DNA of 64,000 nucleotides from Linepithema humile. Taxonomy: Eukaryota; Arthropoda; Insecta; Hymenoptera; Formicidae. The translations under genes were made by a program, and so were the position numbers. The DNA lies in the NCBI RefSeq assembly GCF_040581485.1, contig NC_090129.1:28548764-28612763 (forward strand), given 5' to 3'. The notes below the pieces were generated by a model that saw nothing but the letters and a program-made list of their open reading frames with translations, made no database searches and was not told where the DNA came from. Shown piece after piece: positions 13,063 to 23,745 of this stretch (position 1 is its first letter; every line of letters starts with the position of its first letter).

Positions 13063-13874
13063 TACAGGGTGTTTTATAATGTCCGTGCCAACGCTCGTGT
13101 GCAAATAGAGTGCGGTAAACTGAATAGAAAAGTCCTTTACCGTTTTGCAATTTTCGCAAGAGTAATTGAGATATTAATTAAAAGGGATTGACGAATCGCG
13201 CGTTGCGCGTAGCTAGATCGTGGGCTTGTACACTTTAAACGTGACAACAACGAGGATCGCATGGTGTTACGTGCCGCAACTTATAGTTTCTTAGATTACT
13301 CTTTTTATTCGAACCTTTGAACCTTTTTTTATCTTTACTCCTTCTTGATCCTAAACACATGGCCCTTCGATAACTGCAATAAACATAAACGCTGTCCCTA
13401 TGCCTAACGCATATTTTCCTTTTGACAAAACCACCTCCTTCCAATAAACATTCCGCCGCTACGATTTTCCTACAGCACCTTAAACGAAGATCATTCTCGC
13501 CAATTCAGTTCTCGATCAAAGCTCAAACCAGCAACACCGAATAAAGACTTTTTCCACAAACATGTCCCGACTTATTCTAAATAATCTATTACGTAACTAT
13601 ACGCTCGTAACAATGGCAACAAAAAATAACACGTAGCGAGAGCAGGAGTGATACGCGTTATTTTTCGTTGCCATGCGATTCTCATTGCTGTCACGCCTAG
13701 AGCGTACAGCCTACGATCTAGCCGCGATCAACGCGCGATTATTCGTCAATCCCTTTTAATTAATATCTCAATTACTATTGCGAAAATTGCAAAACGGTAA
13801 AGGACTTTTCTATTCAGTTTACCGCACTCTATCCGTACACGAGCGTTGGCACGGACATTATAAAACACCCTGTA
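13063..13874. mobile_element. MITE with long inverted repeats, 812 bp, TA target duplication, TACAGGGTG termini
   Basis: The arms are inverted copies for about 150 bp, starting TACAGGGTGTTTTATAATG and ending CATTATAAAACACCCTGTA, with TA on both sides. The core holds only a non-credible minus frame (13235-13444). It sits inside repeated block copy 0: the other block copies are uninterrupted at this point, which confirms an insertion. Related copies lie in intron 2 of all three RCC1-BTB copies. Confidence 0.85.
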
Positions 13875-13970
13875 TATGACCGCAGTATGTAAGCTCAGGT
13901 CCGTGGGTTTACTAAGCCCAAATGACTGTGCGGTTCAGCATTCTTGCGGATATTCTTTTCCCTACATTAT

Positions 13971-14093
13971 AGGTTTGTTCTTTATAGCTGAACTGGCTGC
14001 ACTAGTTCAAAGTTTATCTTTCTTCTTCCAACGTAGAGGAAAAAAGATAAACTCTGAACTAGTGCAGCCAGATCACCTATAAAGAACAAACCT
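13971..14093. mobile_element. Hairpin MITE family A, copy 1
   Basis: A near-perfect fold-back of 123 bp. It opens AGGTTTGTTCTTTATAG, closes with the complement, and has the internal motif CTGCACTAGTTCA. Eight copies occur in the window. Confidence 0.85.
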
Positions 14094-14895
14094 AATGTAT
14101 GATATACAATCGACCCCTATAGCATCGATCATGGAATTTTTCCCTAGAAGCAGAAACGTGAAAAGTGAAAATTTCACAACAATTCGACAAATAGAATTGT
14201 CGAATTTACATAAAAGTTTTTATTTTGCCGCTTCTAGGCAAAAATTACATTAACGATGCCCAGATAGCAGCAAAGAAGCAGTACAGTCGAGAACTACGTT
14301 TACATTTTTAAGAGGAATAGCTGTGATTGGTCAGGTTTATAACTACGGATGTATTAAACCCACGAACTAAGGAATAGAGGGACTGAGTCTAAAGTCCTAG
14401 TTTAGGCGAGAGGGGATGGTAATTCAAGCGTGCGGGGGAGACTGCTTTCCGCCATATTGATGTAGCGATTCTCACACAGAGATTCTGTGTCTGTGACATG
14501 GTTACACTCGTGTAGTGGTGCCACTAGACATAACGAGTGACAAGCGTAAAGAGATTAGGCGGTTTTATTATTGTTGTACTATAAATTTTATAAAATACTT
14601 TAACTTTTATTACTCTGAGGCTCTGCATACAGTAGACAAAATATTAGAAATAGCAATAATCATTTAATATTAAAAAGAAAAATTATTTTACATCTAACAA
14701 GAGAATAAAATATATTAATTAGTTCCAATTCTTATTTCTTAATTCATGCATTAATTTTTTCTATTCTTTTTATTTTTAAAATAAATAATTCCAATTTCTT
14801 ATTTCTAATATTTAATAATTATTCCTATTTCTATTTCCTATTTTGTTTATTGTGCGCAGGATCTGACTTTCATTTCTCACACATACGCAAATAGT

Positions 14896-15018
14896 AGGTC
14901 TGTTCTTTATAGCTGAACTGGCTGTACTAGTTCAGAGTTTATCTTTTTCCCTCCACATTGGAAGAAGAAAGATAAACTCTGAACTAGTGCAGCCAGTTCA
15001 GCTATAAAAAACAGACCT
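14896..15018. mobile_element. Hairpin MITE family A, copy 2
   Basis: A fold-back from AGGTCTGTTCTTTATAG to its complement. AGT flanks both ends, fitting a 3-bp target duplication. Confidence 0.85.
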
Positions 15019-15439
15019 AGTGAGTTCTATGTGTGGTGATTACTAAACGAATATGGCGGCCCCCCCCCCCGCCGCAAACGTGCTCCGCCGGTACAGCTTG
15101 TGCTCCGTCCCTCTATTCCTTAGTCCGTGATTAAACCAGATTAAGAGTCACTTTTCCCAACGTCGGATAACCGTAAGTTCCAACTTGTAAAAAATTGAAA
15201 ATATGAATAACATATTATCATTAAAAAAAAAAAATTTCAAATTTTTGTTATCTTTAATAACGAAACTTTTTTCTACGTGTTAGAAATTTTATTAGTAAGT
15301 TGAGCGCATTAGTTAACATTAACCGACGTTGGAAAGTGGCCTTAAGGGTAACGTGTAAACGTAGTCGGAGACTACTTGCTATATCGGCGTTAGAGTTGCC
15401 ATAAATTCATATTCGTTTTGTTATCGGTGTCAGTGAGTC

Positions 15440-15522
15440 TCAAGAGTACTCGGAAAATTTGCTGAAGAAAAACATCTAGGAAAAAAGAAATTCGACAACA
15501 ATAAATAAACGAAAAGTAACAA
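15440..15522 (+). promoter_or_regulatory. Candidate 5' UTR exon end for RCC1-BTB copy 1
   Basis: The conserved stretch AATAAATAAACGAAAAGTA leads into a donor-like CAAGTAAGT at 15522/15523. The same sequence recurs at about 23721 and 33280, each time near the 3' end of a repeated block. Two of these stand upstream of an RCC1-BTB copy, whose first coding exon has an acceptor-like TTAATAG just before the ATG exon. The start bound is arbitrary and use as an exon is inference. Confidence 0.25.
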
Positions 15523-15719
15523 GTAAGTTCTCTTCTTTCTCTTTCTAATCGAATAAAACAATCCAGTCAGTAATGTCTGTTCTCGAACAGATTTTGTTAG
15601 ACGTCTGCTACAAAATTTTCACAGTAGAAAGATTGCAAATTGTATACAAAACCTATTACATCAAAAGAATATAGCAGAATGTCAGCAGAAATGTTACAAA
15701 ACCTGTTGACATAATTTGG

Positions 15720-16415
15720 AACTGTCCTGATTGCGCACACTACCGATCGGATATGAGGATATTTCCTAATCGGACACAGTAGAAAATAAACACATGGTAA
15801 TTGCAATCGGACACAAATGCAAACCCACGTGGAATCGTACAATTAAAAATCTTGTTTCGCATCTGAAGTACCGGGTGATGTGAGCTAGACCTCGCTTCGC
15901 GCGAGAAGTTGCAAACCCACGTAGTGGTTGCAAAAGTTGCAAATTTACAAGTCATGTTTTTAAAATTACGAAAACTGTCACAGAGCATGTGTCTGATTGC
16001 AATCACCATAGGTCTGTTCGTTTTAGCTGAACTGGCTGCACTAGGTCAGAGTTTATCTTTCTCTTTCCAATGTGGAGAGAAAAGGATAAACTTTGAACTA
16101 GTACAGCCAGTTTAGCTAAAACGAACAAACCTATGGTGATTGCAATCGAACACATGCTCTGTAACAGTTTTCGTAACCTTAAAAACATGACTTGTAGACT
16201 GTTCTACGTGAATTTGCAACTTTTCGCGCCAAGTGAGATATAGCCCACATCACCCAATACTTCAGGTGCGAAACGAGATTTATAACCATACGATTCCACG
16301 TGAATTTGCATTTGTATCCGATTACAATTACCATGTGTCCATTTTCTACTGTGTCCGATCAATAAAAATCCTCGTGTCCAATAGGCAGTGTGGACAATCG
16401 GGACTCACTCGATTT
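15720..16415. repeat. Large inverted repeat (about 300-bp arms) with a family A MITE at its centre
   Basis: The left arm from about 15720 (GATTGCGCACACTACCGATC) pairs with the right arm ending near 16415. Matching landmarks include CACATGGTAATTGCAATCGG against CCGATTACAATTACCATGTG. The centre is the hairpin MITE at 16010-16132. A partial left arm recurs at 33480-33577. No credible protein is encoded. Confidence 0.75.
16010..16132. mobile_element. Hairpin MITE family A, copy 3
   Basis: A fold-back opening AGGTCTGTTCGTTTTAG. It lies exactly at the symmetry centre of the 15720-16415 inverted repeat, flanked by CACCAT and ATGGTG. Confidence 0.85.
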
Positions 16416-17174
16416 GACAGCAGATCGGAAGAAAACGAGCAGGGATAAATATGCATTTCAGGTTACACCTCACCGATTTTGTCGCCATTTGGATATGTTG
16501 TAGGGAAGGTTGTTCTGAGTAATTCCCTGCAAAAATTAAGTAAGGTGCAACATTGATTTAGGAGATATAATAAATTAAAGTTTTGCAATTTTAATGCTCT
16601 TCTGGTGTTATAAGATTCAAAATATTAAATGATTTTTGAAACTGGGCGCGAATCGATTAAATATTGCAATAATTTCAGGATTTGGTTTGATAAAATTATT
16701 AAAACAGTATGTTTTGTTATGTCACAATCAAGTATGTTTTGTCTCAATAAAGTAAACATATATTAAACACATTACATATCTCATTGACTACCTTTTTTAA
16801 TAAGCAAAACGACCAAAGTAAATTAATGAAACATTTAAAGGTCCTGCTCGATTTCCGTCGATAATTTGCTGTGTGCCTATGTCGACAGATTCTGCCGGCA
16901 GAATACAAGCTTAATGCGGACGTAGTAGATGCCAATCTGCCGCAATATTTTCCTTAAATCTGCTTTCAAATTGCCGGCTGGCTGCTAACATTTTGCTGAC
17001 TGGGAATTTTTTGCTTTCTAATAATTGCGATTATCGATACGATATATTTATATAAGTACTAGAGTTAATTAAGCCGAAACAGAAGCTGATATATAATTTA
17101 ATTTATAAAATATTAAAAACACATAAGAATATCTTACTAATGTAAAAAATTTATACTAAATTGTTAATAGAAAT
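16416..17174. other. Region 5' of RCC1-BTB copy 1
   Basis: No gene is seen. Homology with the region 5' of copy 2 begins at about 17029 (GATTATCGATACGATATATT) and runs into the first coding exon. It may hold the promoter or first intron. Confidence 0.4.
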
Positions 17175-20100
17175 ATGCAGAAAAATGAAGAGAGAAATTT
17201 GCAAAGTCAGTCAGCTAATGTGACACATTTCTGCAATCTAAAGAAAATCCTAAATTTTTGGCCAGGACTCAACTATTTAACACAAGAATTTCTATGCGAC
17301 ATTCATATGATTATGGCAGTTGGATGTGGTAATTTCTTTTTCTTTGTTTTGTTATTTTATCTTGCTGATATCATAATTTTTGTTTCCATATTTTAAAACA
17401 GAAAAGAATATCACAAACATGAATGTCTTTATAATCGTAAAGAAAGACGGATATGTCTATAGCTATACTTGTGATGATAACAAGCGTCTAAAGAGCAACT
17501 GTAACAATTATTTTTTACCTCTTTATAATACTATGGACGTACTCTATTATTCTACAAATCCACAAATAATTGAAAATCTCTGCGGCAAAAATATAAAGAC
17601 ATTTGTTCAGATGGACATGCATGGTTTATTTGCGCTGACCAACGAAGGAAAGGTATACATTAAAAAATTACATATATTGCAACAGTAATAATTAATAATT
17701 ATTAAATTATAATGATTTACCGATATGGTTGTAAGTATATATATGTAATTAGTAATTTTGATGTACGTGCCCACGCTCGTGTTCGAGACAAATCCGTAAA
17801 AATAACAGCGATGAAAATCCAGTCTGACGCATCATTTCTGCTTGCTCGCTGCTTGCGTGTTATTTTTCTCATCATATAATGTTAATTTTCGTTGTAAGAC
17901 ACGCCACTGACCCACCCAGATCGTATAGCCCACGTTTTAGCCGCGCACAATGCGCGATCATTCGTCATTCCTTTTTAATTAATATCTCAATTATTATTAC
18001 GACAATTGCAAACGTTAAAGAACTTTCTGTTCAGTTTACCCCGCTCTACTGGTACACGAGCATTGGCACAAACATTATAAAATAATAATAATAATTATAA
18101 AATTCAATATTAGTTTATTTTTGTGTCTAAACGTTAGCGTTTTTTATTCAAATTTATTAATATTTGCGCGTAATAAAGAAATAATATATTAAAATATATA
18201 AATATTTTTGAAAGGTATACTCTTGGGGTGACAATAAATTGTGTACATTGGGTCATGAAGAACGTAAAATAATTTCCAAACCCACTCTTGTGACCAGTCT
18301 AAGCAATAAAAACATTGTGAACCTTGTATGCGGTATATCTCATGCTCTCGCTCTTACTGACGATGGAAAAGTAAGTAATTGTTGTGACAATAATATTATT
18401 ACAGTTACAAATTGGACATTTTTTTTATTTAGGTATATATTTGGGGAAACATTGCTGAAGGGGGCCAAACACCACAACAAATATCTGATTTGGAGAACAA
18501 AAAAATTGTTTGCATTGCTTGCGGCTTGAGATATAGTATAGTTGTTACAGATAATGGCGAAGTTTACATTTGTGGTAGATTATTTAACAGCACTAATAGG
18601 AATGTGAGACGTGATATTGCTAGCTTTATAATTTCAAGGGATTTTTGTCGAATGAAGCAAATGACCTTTGCGCCAACAATAAGTATTTGTTTCTTCTTAA
18701 ATTTCGTTATTGATTCAGTTAGAAATTCAATATTGTTGAAAAAATTGCTAAACAAATGGACATTTCAGTTAAGGTGGCCTGTGGATTAAACCATGCTTTA
18801 GCACTCACCGATGAAGGAATTCTTTATGTATGGGGTGAAAACAGTTTTGGACAACTAGGTACTGGCGACAAAAAAAAAATTTATAAGCCTTTTTTGGTAC
18901 GCTATTTATCAATCTAATCGTTATGATAAAAAATTGTAAAGCATAATTTAAAAAATCATACATTTTATGTGAATAGTTGAATACATCTGATATGGGAGAG
19001 TTGTCAGATATTGCAGCATTAAGCACGAAAAATATAAGTGTAGCCGTCAACAAGAATGGATGTTTTTATGTATGGGGTGATTGGGCCGGTCGGATAACTT
19101 TACAACCAAAGGCCACCCTTTATACAAACATGAACGATGTATTCACATGCGAAAATATCATGTACAAACCACTAATCTTGACAGAAACTGCTCTTGAATA
19201 TGTGAAAAAAGAGTCAAACACAATGAGATACCTGAAAGATGCTTTTAACGATCCTGTATGTTTTTTTATATATTTATTATTTTTGCATGCACTTTCATCT
19301 ATTTTTAAAATTTAATAGAAAATTAATTTATATCAAAGTTTTAAAAAAAAGAGAAAAATTCAGCAAAAAGTGCAATTAAAACAAACAAATATGATATTTA
19401 ATATTTTTATTAATTAGAAGTATGTATAATTAGTGTAGCTCAGTATGCTCAGTATTAGTGTAGCTTATAAATAGATTTCTATATACATGAATAATAACAT
19501 TTTTATTTATTAAATCAGTTTTCTATAAAATTTTTTTAAAAAAAGTTTTTATTACATATATTTTTACTACAAAGTAGAAAATTAGTTTTTAGATTACAAA
19601 AATGATATTAAAGTTGATAATCATAACATCAATTAACATAAAATATTCAATAATTTTAATATATTTAATAGTGTTTTTAAAAGAAATGTAACAAAAATGA
19701 CAAAATTTTTATAAATTATCTTAATACCGCGTTGATTAAAAAACTTCTTTGGATCTTTCAGTAAAAATAAAAGATAAAAATCCGAAACATCTTTAGTCAA
19801 CTCATCATTATATGCATTTTTTTAACTTTTTTGTTGTTTTTTGCTTGTGTGACACAGTCAACGAGTGACTTCAAAGTAGAAGTGGAAGGACGAGATATTC
19901 ATCTTCACAAGGCTGTCCTAAAAGTTTGTAGTTTATATTTCAGAACCATGTTTCAACATACTTGGAAAGAAAATATTGAGAAGTAAGCATATGACAAAAC
20001 TAGTATTAACAAATTTTTAAACTAACTTTTTAATATTTTAATGTATGTAGGTACAAGAAAATATTAAAAAGTAATTTTAATATGGCAATAAAAAAAGACT

Positions 20101-20691
20101 GTAAATATAAGATTACTTTTTGACTCTCTTTTGTGTTTCATAACAGTGTCTTGAAGCTCGATATGTTTTCATACAACGTTTATGAAGCATTTTTCAAATA
20201 TTTGTATACAAGTGAGATCGAGATATCTTCGGAAGAAGCCTTTGGTATGCTTGAAGTAAATACGTTATTAAGTACATTATATTCATATTTTACTAAGACC
20301 ATCTTATTGTAGAATTGTTCAAATTAGCTGATATGTATAATGAGACGGATTTGAAAACAGCTTGCATTCCGATAATACAAAGAGAGGTTACTATATCAAA
20401 TGTAGCACTTTTTTATAGCAAAGCAATTGGATATAATGTACAGGTAATTTTAATAATTCACAATGTTTAAATATTAACATTTAGTAGCAATATACTACAT
20501 GTAAATTTTTTATTTTATATATATTTAATATATTAACACTTTTTTTATAGTGGCTGGAAGAATTCTGCTTTTCATTCGCCATGAGAAATGTGACAAAAAT
20601 GACACAAATGGACAGTTTCAAAGAGTTGGCCAAGAATACGAAATTTATGTTTCTTATAAAAGCAGACGAAGCTAATGCTTTAAAAACGTAA
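17175..20691 (+). CDS. RCC1-repeat and BTB-domain protein (RCBTB-like), copy 1
   Basis: Ten exons are inferred: 17175-17328, 17402-17652, 18215-18370, 18433-18682, 18769-18896, 18977-19255, 19858-19982, 20147-20244, 20313-20443 and 20551-20691. They give about 570 residues, close to the 530-residue RCBTB1/2 length. All junctions are GT-AG and keep frame. The N-terminal two thirds are RCC1 blades (SHALALTDDGKVYIWG, NHALALTDEGILYVWG, GQLGTGD). Then comes a BTB domain (DIHLHKAVLK, YFRTMFQ, YEAFFKYLYTSEIEI) and a BACK-like helical end (WLEEFCFSF). RCBTB proteins are thought to be substrate adaptors of Cullin-3 ligases. The 18682/18769 junction is the least certain: an alternative pair, 18603/18723, is also in frame. 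Blade 1 is degenerate (YSYTCDDNK). The copy looks intact. Confidence 0.8.
17760..18085. mobile_element. MITE relic (TACAGGGTG family) in intron 2 of RCC1-BTB copy 1
   Basis: Sequence from CCCACGCTCGTGTTCGAGAC to GTACACGAGCATTGGCAC matches the arms of the 13063-13874 element, but both termini have decayed. It is shared with copies 2 and 3 at the same intron position. Confidence 0.7.
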
Positions 20692-21753
20692 TTAAATTAT
20701 TTTTTTAATATTAAATTTTGTTCGAAATCGAATGAAATCTACAAATATGCATGTACATTCGACTTATTAACAATAAATTACATTTAATTCGAATACTATG
20801 TTTATGTTAATTTTATCATGTTATTTATTATTCCCATTCTTTCTTATATATATATAATAATTCTTATATATGAGTATAAAATGCATTGTGTTATTTTTCT
20901 ATTTATCTATCTAACATTTTCAATCTCGCAAAATCACAAATTATATCCGGGCCATTAATATTTGACGTGCGGATCGCGTAATATTCCGTAATTAAGCCTT
21001 TCTGTTTTTTTTTAAGTAAAATAATAACTCTTCCTAATATTTAATATTTATTGTTAATATTATCTGTGTGCGTTGGACCTTCTATTTCATATTACTTGAG
21101 TCTCATTTCTGGCACCACTGCCATATACTTGTTATTAAGCATAGTTCAAATTCGCTCATAAAAATGACGTTTGATCATAAAACATGTTAAGATGCATTAA
21201 AATCATAGTACGATCAAAGAAAATTTACTCAATCTTTTTATTTTCTGAACGCAAACATTGGTAACATTGTAATTGTTGTCGCGCGCTATTTTATTACTTT
21301 GCAACATTAGACGCTGACAAAATTGATTTTTGTTTTATTTAGAAATTATGGAATGATTTAAAATGTATTTTAATTAATACTTAACTGCGAAGAATAATCT
21401 ACAAGCAATAACCTTTTAAATTTAATAAACTAAAAATTCATAAAGGATTATCATTAACGTAATATTATAATTGATGTTGCAATTTATTATTTATAAATTA
21501 TATAGAAAAAGATTTATTTGATTCAATTACAAAAAAAATTATTTGAATTGATACGATCATATTGTTAACCATATTGTTCGTTTCGCGCGAGAGGGGGGAG
21601 GGGGAGAAATTTGAATAACTGTGTGTAAAATGTAAATGAATCAGTGTACATGTGTATGTATGACCGCAGTATGTGAGCTCAGATCCGTGGGTTTGCTAAG
21701 CCCCAATGACTGTACAGTTCAGCTATCCCTGCGGATATTGTTTTCACTACATT

Positions 21754-21876
21754 AGGTCTGTTCTTTATAGCTGAACTGGCTGCACTAGTTCACAGTTTAT
21801 CTTTTTTCCCCCACGTTGAAAGCAGAAAGATAAACTCTGAACTAATGCAGCCAGTTCAGCTATAAAGAACAGATCT
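21754..21876. mobile_element. Hairpin MITE family A, copy 4
   Basis: A fold-back AGGTCTGTTCTTTATAG ... AAGAACAGATCT. It occupies the same block position as copies at 13971, 29636 and 41067, so it predates the block duplications. Confidence 0.85.
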
Positions 21877-22092
21877 AATGCATGATACACAATCGACCAC
21901 CAGAGCATCGATTATGGAATTTTTCCCAAAAAGCAGAAACGTGAAAAGTGAAAATTTCACATGAATTCGACGAATAGAATTGTCGAATTTGCATAAAGGT
22001 TTTCATTTTTCAAGTTTTACTTCTAAGGAAAAATTACATAAACGATGCCCAGATAGCAGCAATGAAGCAGTATAATAAGCAGTATAATCAAA

Positions 22093-22235
22093 GGGCTTGT
22101 TCGTTTTAGCTACACTGGGGCTGCTCTGGGTCTGCTCTACACAGGATAATACAGAACAGATAAATAGTTTGTCCTGTATTATCTTGTTTAGAGCAGACCC
22201 AGAGCTGCCCCAGTGCAGCTAAAACGAACAAGCCC
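22093..22235. mobile_element. Hairpin MITE family B, copy 1
   Basis: A 143-bp fold-back from GGGCTTGTTCGTTTTAGC to its complement. It is flanked by AAA on both sides (3-bp target duplication). The core has CTGCTCTGGGTCTGCTCTA paired with its complement. Confidence 0.9.
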
Positions 22236-22598
22236 AAAGACTACGTTTACACGTTAACTTTAGTAACATCCGTAGTTACAAAACTGGCCAATCACAGTCA
22301 TTTATTTTTCAGAGAAATAGCTGTGATTGGTCCGTTTCATAGCTACGGATGTATAAAATTCGATTAAGGTCCACTTTTATCAACGTCGGTTAACAGTAGA
22401 TTCCAGCTTGTTAAGAAAAAAAATATTTCAAATTTTTGTTATCTTTAACGACAATATTTTATTCTTTGTGCTAGCAATTCTATTAATAAGTTAAGACCAT
22501 TTGTTAACCGACGTTAGAAAATGTAACCTTAAGGGTAAAGCCGGGTCTACAATGAGTCGGTAGTCGGTAATCGGAAATCGGAAGTCGTAAGTCTTAAC

Positions 22599-22826
22599 CT
22601 AAGTCGGTGACTCTATCAATTTTTCGCATCCACAATGAGTCGCTAGTCGTAAAGCAAGTCTCTCAGCTGGACCAATAAGAAAGCTGATTTTAGCAGCATC
22701 CACTTGCTTCCAACAATGTTTTTTATCTATATTTTTATATGTTTTCACATCTTTTGCGTACAGACAAGGATTTGCCTGCACAATTTTAATTATTTCTAGG
22801 TTGTCCAGATTCATTTTGATAAACAC
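22599..22826 (-). pseudogene. MADF/Myb-SANT-like domain fragment of a PIF/Harbinger element
   Basis: A 75-codon frame encodes LEIIKIVQANPCLYAKDVKT followed by YKNIDKKHCWKQV. This is the start of a MADF domain (alcohol dehydrogenase transcription factor/Myb-SANT-like): an aliphatic helix, NPCLYxK, then W in the second helix. After about residue 45 the similarity ends. PIF/Harbinger elements typically carry such a DNA-binding accessory gene beside the transposase. MITE B2 is inserted just upstream of its ATG. It is truncated, so most likely a relic. Confidence 0.6.
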
Positions 22827-22831
22827 ACATT

Positions 22832-22974
22832 GGGCTTGTTCGTTTTAACTGCGCTGGGGCAGCTCTGGGTCTGCTCTAAACAAGATAATACAGGACAAAC
22901 TATTTATCTGTCCTGTATTATCCTGTGTAGAGCAGACCCAGAGCAGCCCTAGTGTAGCTAAAACGAACAAGCCC
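22832..22974. mobile_element. Hairpin MITE family B, copy 2
   Basis: A 143-bp fold-back GGGCTTGTTCGTTTTAACTG ... CAAGCCC in the opposite core orientation to copy 1, flanked by ATT on both sides. Confidence 0.9.
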
Positions 22975-23146
22975 ATTGATTAACACACATAAACACGTGA
23001 GGCATGCATGCCTAGAACGTCGAGGCGTTTGATTGGCCAGTCGTAAGAAAATCGGTAGTCGGTGTCGTTAAAAAAAAAGTTGGCTGTTGGCCAACTCTAC
23101 TAACTCACCGATTACGACTTACCGACTACCCTTCCGACTCGTTGTA

Positions 23147-23305
23147 GGGCGGTATTCATAGTCCGTTCTTATATTCAAGATCGTCTTAAGCACGAACTTA
23201 TATTCGCTCTCTTTGTCAGACACAATCTATGTGTGACGAAGAGAGCGAATATAAGTCCGTGCTTAAGACAATCTTAAATATAAGAACGGACTATGAATAC
23301 CGGCC
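23147..23305. mobile_element. Hairpin MITE family C, copy 1
   Basis: A 159-bp fold-back opening GGGCGGTATTCATAGTCCG and closing GACTATGAATACCGGCC, with GTA on both sides. It is inserted in the right terminal repeat of the PIF/Harbinger-like element. Confidence 0.9.
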
Positions 23306-23372
23306 GTAGACTCGCTTTTCACTCACCGATTGTGACTTAAGACTACCGACTACCGACTACCGACTCATTGTA

Positions 23373-23531
23373 GGGCGGTATTCATAGTCCGTTCTTATAT
23401 TCAAGATCGTCTTAAGCACGAACTTATATTCGCTCTCTTTGTCAGACACAATCTATGTGTGACGAAGAGAGCGAATATAAGTCCGTGCTTAAGACAATCT
23501 TAAATATAAGAACGGACTATGAATACCGGCC
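23373..23531. mobile_element. Hairpin MITE family C, copy 2
   Basis: Nearly identical to the copy 226 bp upstream, with the same GTA duplication and similar flanks (CGACTCATTGTA ... GTAGAC). It probably arose by tandem duplication of the element end plus MITE rather than by a second insertion. Confidence 0.9.
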
Positions 23532-23745
23532 GTAGACCCGGCTTAACATGTAAACGTAGTCGAAGACTACTCGCTTTATCGGCGTTGAATGAGTTGACAT
23601 AAATTCGTATTTGTTTTATTACCGGTGTCGATGAGTTTCAAGAGTGGTCGAAAAAATTGCTGAAGGAAGACATTTAGGGAAGAAGAAATTCGACAACAAT
23701 AAATAAACGAAAAGTAGCAAGTAAGTTTTTCTTTCTTTTTTCTAA

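Larger units (their letters stand above)
12940..15785. repeat. Repeated block, copy 0 (3' flank of the RCC1-BTB duplication unit)
   Basis: This block is homologous to about 21530-23745 and 29400-33560, and in part to 38760-41480. Shared landmarks in order are GATACGATCATATTGTTAAC, CCGCAGTATGT, a hairpin MITE, CAGAAACGTGAAAAGTG, a short inverted repeat around GTGATTGG, and the segment ending AGTAACAAGTAAGT. Copy 0 carries a 812-bp MITE absent from the others and stands 5' of the first RCC1-BTB gene. No protein is encoded. Confidence 0.75.
22539..23543. mobile_element. PIF/Harbinger-like element with TAA target duplication, carrying a MADF gene relic
   Basis: The termini are AGCCGGGTCTACAATGAGTC on the left and GACTCATTGTAGACCCGGCT (last bases split by nested DNA) on the right. 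TAA lies on both sides (22536-22538 and 23544-23546). The uninterrupted block copy at about 15350 reads GGGTAACGTG here, which confirms the insertion. It contains the MADF-like frame at 22599-22826 and nested MITEs B2, C1 and C2. No DDE transposase remains. Confidence 0.8.
20692..23745. repeat. Repeated block, copy 1 (downstream of RCC1-BTB copy 1)
   Basis: Homologous to the sequence downstream of copy 2 (28450 onward), with a partial match at 38507-41480. It carries the inserted elements listed separately: A4, B1 and a PIF/Harbinger-like element with B2, C1 and C2. Apart from the MADF relic there is no gene. Confidence 0.75.

Noticed and set aside
13235..13444. 69-codon minus-strand frame inside a MITE
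   Set aside because: It lies in the unique core of a non-autonomous element and shows no protein-like motif.
14281..15372. Block segment bounded by GACTACGTTTACA-like inverted sequences as a separate transposon
   Set aside because: Inverted ends exist in all block copies, but no empty site or target duplication was found, so it is left as part of the repeated block.
15909..16188. Frames on both strands encoding a similar peptide (LFVLAELAALGQSLSFS)
   Set aside because: The peptide comes from the palindromic family A MITE, which reads almost alike on either strand.
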